DNA of 36,704 nucleotides, taken from positions 1 to 36,704 of the forward strand of contig CAJUGO010000018.1 in assembly GCA_910585865.1 (NCBI GenBank). The letters run 5' to 3'. The number at the start of each line of letters is the position of its first letter. Positions within the stretch are counted from its first letter, which is position 1. This DNA is from an uncultured Ruminococcus sp. GTDB taxonomy: Bacteria; Bacillota; Clostridia; Oscillospirales; Acutalibacteraceae. Made by a program: the position numbers and the translations under genes. Under the pieces are notes generated by a model, which was given only the letters and a program-made list of their open reading frames with translations, did no database searches and was not told the origin of the DNA. This document shows positions 23,023 to 31,799 of this stretch, piece by piece.

Positions 23023-23873
23023 AATTTACATATAAATTCGACACCCTCAGGCATACTCTCATCAACATTTATTGTATAATCACTAAATTTTCTAGGGGGT
23101 ACAGTATTTTCTGAAATTGAAATTTTATCAAAGAGAATGTGTGAAGGAGAATTTCCCAAAATATTTTCGTGTTTAAAAATATAAAGCTTTCTCATACACA
23201 TTTTTCCTCTTGCTGCACTATGGTCATTTTCAAACATATTAATTATAGATGTCCATAAAAGTTCAAGATCTTCTTCAGAAAGTTTTGTTATCTTGTTTGC
23301 CAAACTTGCCGAAATATATCCCTCAGCACGATAGAGTGCATATGGAATTATACTTTTTCTTCCCATTTCAGTTTCGCCTGTTTCCATACGATCATTGGAA
23401 GTACGCGCCTGTCTTGTTATTGTAATATCCTGAATATTTATAGGAGAAATACTTCTTGCAAAATTAATCTGCACCGGACCTCTTACTATTCCGCACGGAT
23501 CCTCGCCGGTTGACATTACGGCGCCAAAAGCACGTACATCAAAGTACTTTTCACACATATAATCACGCGCTGTCCTTACATCATCCGCATTTTTTCCCTT
23601 CTGCTTGTGCTCAAGCTGCTTTGCGTCATAGGCTTCAGAAAATTTTGCATTAAGCGATTTATCCGGCTTAATCAGAATGTTGTAGCCATCAGCACCATTC
23701 TTGGCAAGTTCAACATAATTTCTGATTTTGCGTTTTAAGCAAACATCTGTTATGTAGCCTAAGCCTGTTTCTGCATCAATACGAGGAGTATTGCCTGCAT
23801 CCGGATCACCGTTTGGATTACCGTTTTCCACATCAAAAATCATTACAAAATCATATCTGTTATTAACAATCAT
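23019..23873 (-). CDS. cas7c: Cas7c (Csd2), Cascade backbone subunit
   Basis: A 284-residue Cas7 of the Csd2 type, starting VNNRYDFVMIFDVENGNPNG with the family's NGNPNGDPD loop and RIDAETGLGYITDVCLKRKI. Six or so copies line the crRNA in the I-C Cascade complex. Other typical segments are DVRAFGAVMSTG and GPVQINFARSI. It starts one base after the cas8c stop, with AAGGAG inside the end of cas8c. No damage is seen. Confidence 0.97.
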   Translation of the reverse strand: MIVNNRYDFVMIFDVENGNPNGDPDAGNTPRIDAETGLGYITDVCLKRKIRNYVELAKNGADGYNILIKPDKSLNAKFSEAYDAKQLEHKQKGKNADDVRTARDYMCEKYFDVRAFGAVMSTGEDPCGIVRGPVQINFARSISPINIQDITITRQARTSNDRMETGETEMGRKSIIPYALYRAEGYISASLANKITKLSEEDLELLWTSIINMFENDHSAARGKMCMRKLYIFKHENILGNSPSHILFDKISISENTVPPRKFSDYTINVDESMPEGVEFICKL

Positions 23874-23874
23874 A

Positions 23875-24273
23875 TCATATTTTCTCCTTAGTTATATTAT
23901 TTTTATCTGCATTTCTCTTATCTGTATTATTTTCCGATGGTAAACTTACTTTCTGATGATAATATCCAATCATAAATTTTCCCTGTTCCGAAAGCATAAG
24001 CGTTTCAGGAAATTCACTGTCGATACCCCTGATTATCAATTGGATAAGATCATTATATCGCTCCGGATTTTTAACCTTTTTTAAATGGTTTTGTGCCAAA
24101 CTCAATAGCTTTGGAAATACCAATGCCGGCTTTGAAGACGCCGAAGAAAAGTATGTATCCCTAATTGTCCTGTTAAGTGAATTATTTGATGCAGCCTGTT
24201 GCAGATTTTCCAGTACGGCAAATAAACGTCCGCAAAGATAAGCCTGATTTTTGTTATTGTAATCTAGTGCCAA
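23875..24273 (-). CDS. cas11c: Internal cas11c start within cas8c (small subunit)
   Basis: In known I-C systems the Cas11c small subunit is made from an internal start near the 3' end of cas8c. Here a strong SD (AAAAGGAGGA, 24290-24281) lies 7 bases before an in-frame TTG at 24273. That would give a 132-residue product beginning MALDYNNKNQAYLCGRLFAV, with LENLQQAAS and LSLAQNHLKKVKN. An SD this strong inside a gene is unusual unless used. The position and length fit Cas11c. Experimental confirmation in this strain is lacking. Confidence 0.72.
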   Translation of the reverse strand: MALDYNNKNQAYLCGRLFAVLENLQQAASNNSLNRTIRDTYFSSASSKPALVFPKLLSLAQNHLKKVKNPERYNDLIQLIIRGIDSEFPETLMLSEQGKFMIGYYHQKVSLPSENNTDKRNADKNNITKEKI

Positions 24274-25710
24274 TTTTATTTCCTCCTTTTGACCTGACAG
24301 TCTTAAATTTCTGTTTATGCATGCTTTAATCACACCTGCTCTGACGCTGTTAATTGTTTTGTCTGTTTTAACACGCCTGATAATAGTTGAAAGCAAGTAA
24401 TTCGGATAATTACTTCCGTAAATTATTGCCTTAAACATTTCAGCCAACAAAGAAGCTCCTACCCTTTCGTTGCTGCTTTTCGGCGAAATAAGCTCTCTTT
24501 TTAATCTCCATAAAGGTATAGGTTTTACTCTTTCTTTTATCTGCATATCACTTTGATGCAGTGCAATATTTGTAAGTATTTCTCCAAATTTTCTATGATA
24601 AATAAACTTTACAGCTACACGGGAAGAGTTTGGTTTTACACCAACAATATAAAAATCGACATTTTCGTCTATTTTATCAACACCGGAAATTCTACAATCG
24701 GTTATATCGCCTTCTCTTACTGATTCAATAAGCTTTTCAAGCATTTCATCAGTCTCTTTTGCATCCATTAAATCATTTTCGCCAAATACTATGCATGACA
24801 TAATGTCTGAGCAAATTTCATTTTTTGTGCCTCCTGTTGCCCAATAAACAACTGTCATATCATCAATTAAGCTTTTATGCCTTTTGCCGTCAAGCAGATA
24901 ATTAAACGCTTCTGTATATTTGTTCATAGCAGTTTCTGATATATTACTGTTATACGACTGTTTATTGCCATATGAACAGCCTGCGGAATTTTTATATCCA
25001 ATAAATACAGATCCAGAAGCAAGTCCTCCGTAAATACCTTTCAGATTATTATGAATACGTGCAATAGGCTCCTCCCTTCCTGTAATTGCACATTGGGCAA
25101 CTACAGCATCCGGCGCTCTTTTCATTGCCTCAACCTGTTTTTCCCACCTATCTTTAATCAGACGTTCATTATGCAGCAGCATATTCGGATAACCGCTTAA
25201 ACAAAAAACAAAGTAAGCATTTTTATATGACTTTCCCAAGGAAAGCAAATATGGATTTTGCGTTTCATTTTCAGGAACCCAAGTTTTAAGAAAAGCCCTA
25301 TAAGCATTTATTAGAGGAGAGTGTAGTCCTTCAATAAAAGACAGATTTGCACCCTTAAACGCGGTATGGGATTTTTCAGCTTTTTTTGTTTTGTCGGTAT
25401 GGACAAACTGCTTGCCATCGTAGTTGAGTCCAAAAATATAAAGCGGTCTGTGTTCAATTATATTTGTTTTTATGCTTGTTTTTTCTGTGCGCTTAGGCAT
25501 TATAACTTCTCTGGGAACAAGTTTTTCTTTAGCTTTGCCGTTTGCAGATCTTATTGTTTCTCTATCCTGCCAATTAACTATCTCATCAATACTGCCGTCA
25601 GGATTAAGACAAACAAGATAATGTACTTTGACTTTTGAATACCCATCAGACACTACCTTTCCTTCACTGTCAAGCATGTCGTAGTAATCACACAACGCCT
25701 TAATCAGCAT
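23875..25710 (-). CDS. cas8c: Cas8c (Csd1), Cascade large subunit
   Basis: A 611-residue I-C large subunit, expected to recognise the PAM and start target unwinding. It has the Csd1 layout: an N-terminal LIKALCDYYDML, a central IHNNLKGIYGGLASGSVFIG and TVVYWATGGTKNE, and a helical C-terminal third (also the Cas11c region) from about residue 480. Its ATG overlaps the cas5c stop by seven bases (ATGCTGA), and cas7c follows one base after its stop. Length is normal and no frame damage is seen. Confidence 0.96.
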   Translation of the reverse strand: MLIKALCDYYDMLDSEGKVVSDGYSKVKVHYLVCLNPDGSIDEIVNWQDRETIRSANGKAKEKLVPREVIMPKRTEKTSIKTNIIEHRPLYIFGLNYDGKQFVHTDKTKKAEKSHTAFKGANLSFIEGLHSPLINAYRAFLKTWVPENETQNPYLLSLGKSYKNAYFVFCLSGYPNMLLHNERLIKDRWEKQVEAMKRAPDAVVAQCAITGREEPIARIHNNLKGIYGGLASGSVFIGYKNSAGCSYGNKQSYNSNISETAMNKYTEAFNYLLDGKRHKSLIDDMTVVYWATGGTKNEICSDIMSCIVFGENDLMDAKETDEMLEKLIESVREGDITDCRISGVDKIDENVDFYIVGVKPNSSRVAVKFIYHRKFGEILTNIALHQSDMQIKERVKPIPLWRLKRELISPKSSNERVGASLLAEMFKAIIYGSNYPNYLLSTIIRRVKTDKTINSVRAGVIKACINRNLRLSGQKEEIKLALDYNNKNQAYLCGRLFAVLENLQQAASNNSLNRTIRDTYFSSASSKPALVFPKLLSLAQNHLKKVKNPERYNDLIQLIIRGIDSEFPETLMLSEQGKFMIGYYHQKVSLPSENNTDKRNADKNNITKEKI

Positions 25711-26432
25711 TTCATCACCTCCCTGTATTTTGCTACGTCTATTATGCCGTCTATCATATGCGGTCTGTAATAACGGGTATAGGCCCTGTCAGAAAACTTG
25801 GGATTGTCCCAGTCTCCGTTTAGTGGAATACCATTATCGTTAAAACAAACACGATAGCTCATAAACCCTAAATCAACATCTCCTGACGCAAGTATTGAGC
25901 TGCTTATCTGATCCAAATCAAAATCATCAACAAGCGTTAAGCTTCTTACCGGAAATTCACTGCATCCGAGACACGGGGTTCTAAAACACTGTCCCTTTTC
26001 AAGTCTTCGTTTAATAATGTTATAGTGTTTTTTTTCTGCATCAGCTTCGTAATCATTTTTTAAGCCTGTTAAATCGAAGTGAAATTCCACACCGTATCTG
26101 ACATTTTTCAAAACCATTGCTGCTCGCTGACTTCGTTCCTCAGAAGTATAAATACAAGGATTACCGCCTTTTCCGTTCATTTGACTCTTTACAGCTGCGA
26201 ACGAAACTTTGTCTTTAACTTCATTTCGCCTTATATTAATAAAATTAATCGGATTAAACACTATAATTTTATCGATTACATATCGAATTGCAGGCTTCCA
26301 GTATACACTTTTAAGCATTCCCTCAAGTGCTCCGGGCGGAGGTACATCATAACTCACCCTTTCTATTTTCATTTCCGGCCTCGTAAAGCAAGCATAATTG
26401 CCTTCGACCATAATTTTAAATCCATAGCTCAT
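25704..26432 (-). CDS. cas5c: Cas5c, crRNA-processing Cascade subunit
   Basis: A 242-residue Cas5 of the Cas5d/Cas5c type, starting MSYGFKIMVEGNYACFTRPE with the RVSYDVPPPGALEGML segment. In I-C systems this protein replaces Cas6: it cuts pre-crRNA and caps the 5' handle. The C-terminal part has DVDLGFMSYRVCF. ATG 26432 is chosen because AAGGAG lies 6 bases before it; an upstream frame to 26450 lacks support. It lies 34 bases after cas3 and overlaps cas8c. Confidence 0.96.
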   Translation of the reverse strand: MSYGFKIMVEGNYACFTRPEMKIERVSYDVPPPGALEGMLKSVYWKPAIRYVIDKIIVFNPINFINIRRNEVKDKVSFAAVKSQMNGKGGNPCIYTSEERSQRAAMVLKNVRYGVEFHFDLTGLKNDYEADAEKKHYNIIKRRLEKGQCFRTPCLGCSEFPVRSLTLVDDFDLDQISSSILASGDVDLGFMSYRVCFNDNGIPLNGDWDNPKFSDRAYTRYYRPHMIDGIIDVAKYREVMKC

Positions 26433-26466
26433 ATATTTCTCCTTAATCAATAAAATAGTCCTTAGC

Positions 26467-28635
26467 TTAAAAAATCACACCGATATTTTTATCATAATAT
26501 TTATGTTTCGTAAGACACCATATCCCGCTGCCATAATCGTTTATAACGTGCTGTTTAAATAATAATTCAAATTCACTGCGATGTACCGAAAATGTATACT
26601 TTTGCAGTTTTCTGTGATTTACAGAACGAAAATTTTTTATATCATCAATAAGCTTTATGCTATTTTCATCCCTTGCAATTGCAACAGAAACGGTATTGCT
26701 GTCGATAAGCTCAAACTCTTCTGCATATTTGCTAAAAGGAATTGACTTTATATTAGAACATTTTTCTGATATAGAATTTTTAATTATATTGCTTTTATTA
26801 ATAAAAAATAATTTTTCGTAATAACTTTTTATGCTTTCAGGGCAAGAAATATCGCTGTATTTTGCAAACAGCCCTTTTGTAATGTTTGCCCGTTCATCAT
26901 CCGATACGGAAGTTTTTTCCGAATCAAAAGAAAAAACAAAAACCTTTGAATTTTCTCTTTTTCCCTCCCTGTTGCATCTTCCACCTGCCTGAAGAATACT
27001 GTCAAGACCTGACATTTCACGAAAAACACAATAAAAATCAAGATCAACTCCCGCTTCGATAAGCGAAGTAGATACAACAGTAATCTTTCTGTTATCGGGA
27101 ACATTTTCAAGATTAGGGTAATCTTTTTCCAATTTTTCAATTTCAGATTTAATGGATTCAATCGTATTTTTCCTGTCATAAGCGGTCATATATGTAGAAA
27201 GATGAAACTTTTTTCCCGAACAGACTGAATAAAGATGCCTTGCCGCTGATCTTTTATTTACAACAATTAACGTCGAAGGGTTATCATATATTTTTGCCGC
27301 AAGCTCTTCTGCTCCTATTGAACCAATGTCTATATATGAACATTTACTGAATCTTTGAAACATAGACGTATCATCAATAAGATTGACAATAACACTGTCA
27401 GATAATGAATATTCATATATTAATCTCTGAAAATCAGGCATTGTTGCCGTCAGAAATAAAGCTTCACTGTTTAAAATTTTTGTTATATAAGATACGGATC
27501 TAAGGCATGGCTGAAGATAATTTTGCTGCATAAGATGTGCTTCATCAAAAATAATTATACTGTCTGACATATTATGCATTTTTCGAAGCTTGCCGCGTTT
27601 ATTAGCATACACTGATTCAAAAAACTGTACGAACGTAGTAATTATAATCTGCGCATTCCAGTTTTCTGATGCACGGCGGATAATATTTTTATAATCTTCA
27701 TCTAAATCCGTATCATCGTATGAAAATGATGACTGATGTCTCAAAATCTGAGCATCATTGCCAAACAGATTTTCAAACAGCTCTGCAGTCTGGTCAATAA
27801 TACTGTTGTATGGAATTACATAAATAATTCTTTTCTTACCGGTCTTTATTGCGCGTTCAAGCGCAAATTTCATACTGCACAGAGTTTTTCCGCTTCCTGT
27901 AGGCATATTCATAAGATAAATTTCAGAGTCAATATTAACCTTATCGTATACCTGCTGCTGAATTAACGAACGTGACTGCTGAAGATCCGTTACATTTGAT
28001 AAAGAAGCGAAATTATTATTGATTTTGTTAAGGCATTTTACAAAATCTGCTTTTAGCTCCCTATCCCGATTACCGTTGCAAAACCTGTCAGTATCAATCG
28101 AATCAGCATCAGTTAGACACGAAAAACAATATCTTGTAACAAAAGCAAATTTCTCTATTACCTCCTTTTGCGTTTTACAATTTCTCAATAAAAATTTATT
28201 AAACAGGTCCTCATCAATATAAGGAATTGTAAGTTCATTTTCATAAGCGGAATAATCCTCAAAACTGCGATTCATTCTACCTCTAAGTGTCGTCATGTCT
28301 TCAGTGTCGTTTGCATATCCGCCATTGGGAATTCCTGAGTGATGCCCTGCAATACAATATTGCATTATAAGAGAGAGAGCATTATTGTATTTACTTTTTG
28401 CAACAATCGCTCCGCAAGTGGAATGTTCAACACGAATATTCTCTTGATATGATATTTTTTTTTGAAATGACGGTTGATACTTACCTATATCATGCATAAG
28501 TCCAATCGCATATACTATACTTTTCAACTCTTTTACAGCAAATTCTTTAGCAAGTTTAGCAGTAGAAAGACAATGATCTTTGACTGACTGTACAGTATCA
28601 TTATCCTTATTTATATGAGCCTTATATAATTCCAT
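26467..28635 (-). CDS. cas3: Cas3 helicase-nuclease
   Basis: A 722-residue Cas3 with an N-terminal HD nuclease and a C-terminal SF2 helicase. HD residues are H21, H48-D49 (LMHDIGK), H71 and H93-H94 (AGHHSG). Helicase motifs are MPTGSGKT near 245, IIFDEAHL near 365, LFLTATMP near 397, LIEAGVDLDF and QAGGRCNREGK. It degrades target DNA after Cascade binding. ATG 28635 is preferred; a TTG at 28650 would add five residues and has no better SD. It is the first gene of the cas3-5-8-7-4-1-2 operon, in standard I-C order. Confidence 0.96.
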   Translation of the reverse strand: MELYKAHINKDNDTVQSVKDHCLSTAKLAKEFAVKELKSIVYAIGLMHDIGKYQPSFQKKISYQENIRVEHSTCGAIVAKSKYNNALSLIMQYCIAGHHSGIPNGGYANDTEDMTTLRGRMNRSFEDYSAYENELTIPYIDEDLFNKFLLRNCKTQKEVIEKFAFVTRYCFSCLTDADSIDTDRFCNGNRDRELKADFVKCLNKINNNFASLSNVTDLQQSRSLIQQQVYDKVNIDSEIYLMNMPTGSGKTLCSMKFALERAIKTGKKRIIYVIPYNSIIDQTAELFENLFGNDAQILRHQSSFSYDDTDLDEDYKNIIRRASENWNAQIIITTFVQFFESVYANKRGKLRKMHNMSDSIIIFDEAHLMQQNYLQPCLRSVSYITKILNSEALFLTATMPDFQRLIYEYSLSDSVIVNLIDDTSMFQRFSKCSYIDIGSIGAEELAAKIYDNPSTLIVVNKRSAARHLYSVCSGKKFHLSTYMTAYDRKNTIESIKSEIEKLEKDYPNLENVPDNRKITVVSTSLIEAGVDLDFYCVFREMSGLDSILQAGGRCNREGKRENSKVFVFSFDSEKTSVSDDERANITKGLFAKYSDISCPESIKSYYEKLFFINKSNIIKNSISEKCSNIKSIPFSKYAEEFELIDSNTVSVAIARDENSIKLIDDIKNFRSVNHRKLQKYTFSVHRSEFELLFKQHVINDYGSGIWCLTKHKYYDKNIGVIF

Positions 28636-28744
28636 AATAAATCTATCCAAGCATTATTTATTTGTTATAACTATAATATTAAAATTATACACTTCTATTT
28701 TGCTTAACAATACTGTATTTTATTTTTTATAACACAGGCATGCT

Positions 28745-28785
28745 ATTATACCTAAAAAAACAGTGAACAACACAGTTATTGTCAA
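28745..28785 (-). promoter_or_regulatory. Candidate promoter and operator of the cas operon
   Basis: On the minus strand GGTATAAT (-10 at 28750-28745) has a weak -35, TGTTGT, at 28772-28767, with a 16-base gap. Directly upstream is TTGACAATAACTGT (28785-28772), also found at 18901-18914 over the locus 1 RNA promoter. A second TATAAT lies nearer cas3, so the start site is not settled. Confidence 0.4.
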
Positions 28786-29139
28786 TATAAATTAAAAATT
28801 AACAATATTTTTCATGATTCATTGTACTATTACGCAGAGATGTTGTCAATATTTTTTAGCATTTCTGCAACTTTTTATATAATATTACTATTACAGCAAA
28901 ACATAAGGATGTTATATCCAATTTTCCGCCTGCATATATCTATAGAATTTATAAAAAAGCGCAAAAAAGACCAACCCATTCTGATATTTCATCAGTGGTA
29001 TCTCCCCTCATTCCTTCTATGTCAATGCATTCCTCATTACTCAGGGCATTATAATATTTACAATCCTTTGTATAGTATCCTTCACTAATAAAAATTTCAC
29101 CCTCAGGCTGTGTAATGGAATATGACTTACCTTTCCAAT

Positions 29140-29265
29140 AAATTTTATCGATACACAGCCATTGACGAATACTCACGATATTAGATATATTGAAGCATTT
29201 ACAGAGCACAGTCCATATTCACCAGCTGTATTTCTTGAACATATGCTTCACGCTTTTCCCTTTCC
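29140..29265 (+). pseudogene. Remnant of an IS481/IS3-type transposase (integrase core)
   Basis: The plus strand reads KFYRYTAIDEYSRY, a hallmark of the rve integrase core. After a frame change it continues RYIEAFTEHSPYSPAVFLEH and MLHAFPFPI, then stops. Intact relatives go on to the second catalytic Asp (QTDNG), which is missing here. Flanking parts of the gene are gone. It shows that an insertion sequence once sat just upstream of the cas operon. Confidence 0.65.
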
Positions 29266-29362
29266 GATTCCTTAACTTTCCCTCGGGGCACACTGGGTGT
29301 TTACCTATGTAAATGATAAAACAAAATTAGTATTCAATTGAATTAATAATATAAAAAATAAC

Positions 29363-29396
29363 GGCAACTAAACACATAGAAATGTTTATAGTTGCC
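29363..29396 (-). terminator. Terminator of the beta-helix gene
   Basis: GGCAACTAAACA pairs imperfectly with TGTTTATAGTTGCC. Read on the minus strand it is followed by GTTATTTTTTAT. It lies 37 bases beyond the stop codon of the gene at 29434. Confidence 0.75.
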
Positions 29397-29433
29397 ATTA
29401 TAAATATTTTTGAGTTATATTACTTTATATTCA

Positions 29434-31452
29434 TCAACTATTGGATGTTATTTCTGTCACTTTCATTTCAAGTTCTTTTAATCTCTCTTCAATATTTTTT
29501 GCAAATATCAGTTCTCTATTCATAAGACTAATTTTAAATGATGTACTAAACGAAAGTGTTTCATTAGGTCTTACTTTAACACGCAAGTAACCTGCTGTAT
29601 CTGTGATTCCTCTCACTAAGTAACTCTTTGATTCTTTATTCAATGCTGTCTCAATAAAATTGCCAACCGGAGAATACTTATTGCTTTGTTTAGTAAATGT
29701 TACGGTAACATTTGGTAAATTGTTAGTATTTTGATCCACAATATAATTAAATTCCCTTCCGTCAAATGCAATTTCCGACTCAAGTGGAATATAAATATAA
29801 TCTGTAGTATTTTCCATACTTGCAACATTAACAGTTACAGTATCATTAAGAACCGTAGCAGCTAAATTTTGATTAGTTGCACTTACATATGTTCCGTCCG
29901 CAATAACTATGTTATTTTCCGGGACTGTGAATACATCATTGTGTCTTGCATATCTGTCTCCAAAATCAGTATAATCAGCCGAAAAGATATAATCTTTATA
30001 TATTTTCTCAAAGTCCTCATTTATATATTTACTCTTGATAGTAAGAGAAATTGTTGGGTTAATATGATTTGTTCCTGCATTTATATTCACTAACTGACCC
30101 GCGTTAACCGTCTGAGAATAGTACGAGTTATTGGCTTCAAAAATATCTGAAATTGTATTGCCATACTTAAATTTCATACCATCAATATTGATGCAATCAA
30201 CTTGTTTAATTCGTGTATCACTCAATATAATGGCTTCATTTCCGCTAAAGAAACCTATCTCCGGTTCAGTAATCATAATACTTTGATAGTCTTCTTTCTT
30301 ATTGTTACTATTTCCCGTGCAGACAGCACTGACAACATCATCAAATTTACAATCACGTATTTTTATATTATGTCTTGCGTTTGTAAATCTTGCTAATGTT
30401 GAAGCATCCTTTGAGAGTTTCTCATTTAATACAATACCATAATTTGCATATCTGTTGTTTTTATATAAATTATCTTTCATATTACCCTTAAAAGTGCAAT
30501 TATCTATTAGAATATTACCGTCATCCCAACAAACTGCAAGTGCAGATGTCTGTGTATTTCGGACAAAAGTATCTTTTATTGAACAGTTTCTAGCAAATTG
30601 AAAATCCACGGCCGGTCCCCAACTGCAAACATCAATATAACCACCTTCAATATCTACTGACCTAGTACTTACTTTAATGCCTCTCTTACTGCAATTGGTA
30701 ATTTTAGGATTAATTATTTTTATAAAACTCTCTACTGCATCACTTAAAACATTTATTTTCGAGCCATCAATAGTTAATGTTTCAAGAATTGGTCTTTGAA
30801 TTATATAAATGCCGTCACCATCGACCTGTTCTGTTTTAGTAGTGTTATCATCATTAGTTAATGTAACGATATCATCACCGATTTCATCAATAATAACATC
30901 CTTAATTGTCACATGTTTACTATATTCATTTTGTTTATTAGTTATAATTCCGATTGCTGTACAGTGAATGTAACCATCTTCACCGATTGCAGAAGAAGTA
31001 ATATTTGAACCTGTTTTTACATCATGAATATATGAATTTTTAATACTACTATATGAACAATCCCCGCTCATTGCAATACCGGCTGAATATGATGCTGACG
31101 ATATACCAAAGAACGCAATTTCCGATTCAATATTTAATTTTTTACAGTTATATGCCCGAATACCTACAGGGACATGATGATTACCGTTTAACTTACCTCC
31201 TATGAACGAAATATTATTGCAATTAGAAAAATCAAACATATGTTCTTTATCTGTTTCATTTAAATTAAGTACTGCATTATCTAAAATTATTGTTTTGTTA
31301 TCTATATTACTAAAGCTACATGAACCAATTGAGTACTCTCCCTTAGGAAAATAAATTACATTATCTGAATTATCGTTAAATGCTTGTGTTAGATATACTC
31401 CCCAATCAGTACAATCAGTATTGTTTCCGTATTTACTTACAATATTAATCAT
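29434..31452 (-). CDS. Pectate-lyase-like right-handed beta-helix protein
   Basis: A 672-residue protein whose start (VSKYGNNTDCTDWGVYLTQA, then NVIYFPKGEYSI) matches the opening of the Pectate_lyase_3 / glycoside hydrolase 28-like fold. It is followed by many N/I/D-rich beta-helix turns to about 430, beta-rich domains, and a C-terminal coiled-coil-like helix (NIEERLKELEMKVTEITS). No signal peptide is seen. That layout is common in phage tail spikes or receptor-binding proteins, and less so in secreted carbohydrate enzymes. GGAGTG lies 7 bases before the ATG. No other phage genes are nearby, so it is an orphan, possibly a prophage relic beside tRNA-Pro. Substrate unknown. Confidence 0.75.
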   Translation of the reverse strand: MINIVSKYGNNTDCTDWGVYLTQAFNDNSDNVIYFPKGEYSIGSCSFSNIDNKTIILDNAVLNLNETDKEHMFDFSNCNNISFIGGKLNGNHHVPVGIRAYNCKKLNIESEIAFFGISSASYSAGIAMSGDCSYSSIKNSYIHDVKTGSNITSSAIGEDGYIHCTAIGIITNKQNEYSKHVTIKDVIIDEIGDDIVTLTNDDNTTKTEQVDGDGIYIIQRPILETLTIDGSKINVLSDAVESFIKIINPKITNCSKRGIKVSTRSVDIEGGYIDVCSWGPAVDFQFARNCSIKDTFVRNTQTSALAVCWDDGNILIDNCTFKGNMKDNLYKNNRYANYGIVLNEKLSKDASTLARFTNARHNIKIRDCKFDDVVSAVCTGNSNNKKEDYQSIMITEPEIGFFSGNEAIILSDTRIKQVDCINIDGMKFKYGNTISDIFEANNSYYSQTVNAGQLVNINAGTNHINPTISLTIKSKYINEDFEKIYKDYIFSADYTDFGDRYARHNDVFTVPENNIVIADGTYVSATNQNLAATVLNDTVTVNVASMENTTDYIYIPLESEIAFDGREFNYIVDQNTNNLPNVTVTFTKQSNKYSPVGNFIETALNKESKSYLVRGITDTAGYLRVKVRPNETLSFSTSFKISLMNRELIFAKNIEERLKELEMKVTEITSNS

Positions 31453-31617
31453 ATAAAATCACTCCATAAAATAAATTTTTAATTTGTATTTTTCTTTTTA
31501 TTTTAGTTATCTCCTTTTAATTTAAATTTTGCATACATCAAAGTGTATTGCACTTATATTGAAAAATCAAAAAAAATTGCATAAAACTATGCAATTTTTA
31601 AAAAATAACGCAAAAAA
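31453..31617. other. Intergenic hairpin region
   Basis: Contains the hairpin AAAATTGCATA/TATGCAATTTT (about 31575-31600) flanked by A and T runs, which could act as a terminator on either strand. No gene seen. Confidence 0.5.
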
Positions 31618-31642
31618 AAGACCAATCATTTTGATTGGTCTT
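31618..31642 (-). terminator. Terminator of tRNA-Pro
   Basis: An 11-bp stem, AAGACCAATCA (31618-31628) with TGATTGGTCTT (31632-31642). On the minus strand it is followed by TTTTTTTGCG, just after the tRNA. Confidence 0.85.
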
Positions 31643-31649
31643 AAATAAC

Positions 31650-31726
31650 TGGTCGAGGTGACAGGACTTGAACCTGCGGCATCTTGGTCCCAAACCAAGC
31701 ACTCTACCAAACTGAGTTACACCTCG
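31650..31726 (-). tRNA. tRNA-Pro (UGG)
   Basis: A 77-base cloverleaf on the minus strand. The acceptor arms are CGAGGTG and CACCTCG, the anticodon stem-loop is CTTGG-TTTGGGA-CCAAG with anticodon TGG, the T-loop is TTCAAGT, and the 3' CCA is encoded. A terminator follows directly. Confidence 0.97.
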
Positions 31727-31799
31727 GAATGCTGTCATCTATTACAACAGCTTAATTATTATACACTAAATATTTTGACTTGTCAACACATATTTTAAA

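Larger units (their letters stand above)
28786..29433. other. Intergenic region with insertion-sequence debris
   Basis: No intact gene. It holds a decayed plus-strand transposase (29140-29265) and a minus-strand frame (29209-28949, GTG start) whose first third is antisense to that transposase. The rest of that frame (about 28949-29110, FISEGYYTKDCKYYNALSNE) looks protein-like but is unrecognised and may be another fragment. A terminator for the next gene lies at 29363-29396. Confidence 0.5.

Noticed and set aside
28949..29209. 86-codon minus-strand frame with GTG start
   Set aside because: Its first third is antisense to the transposase remnant and no SD is seen; the rest may be a fragment but cannot be called a gene.
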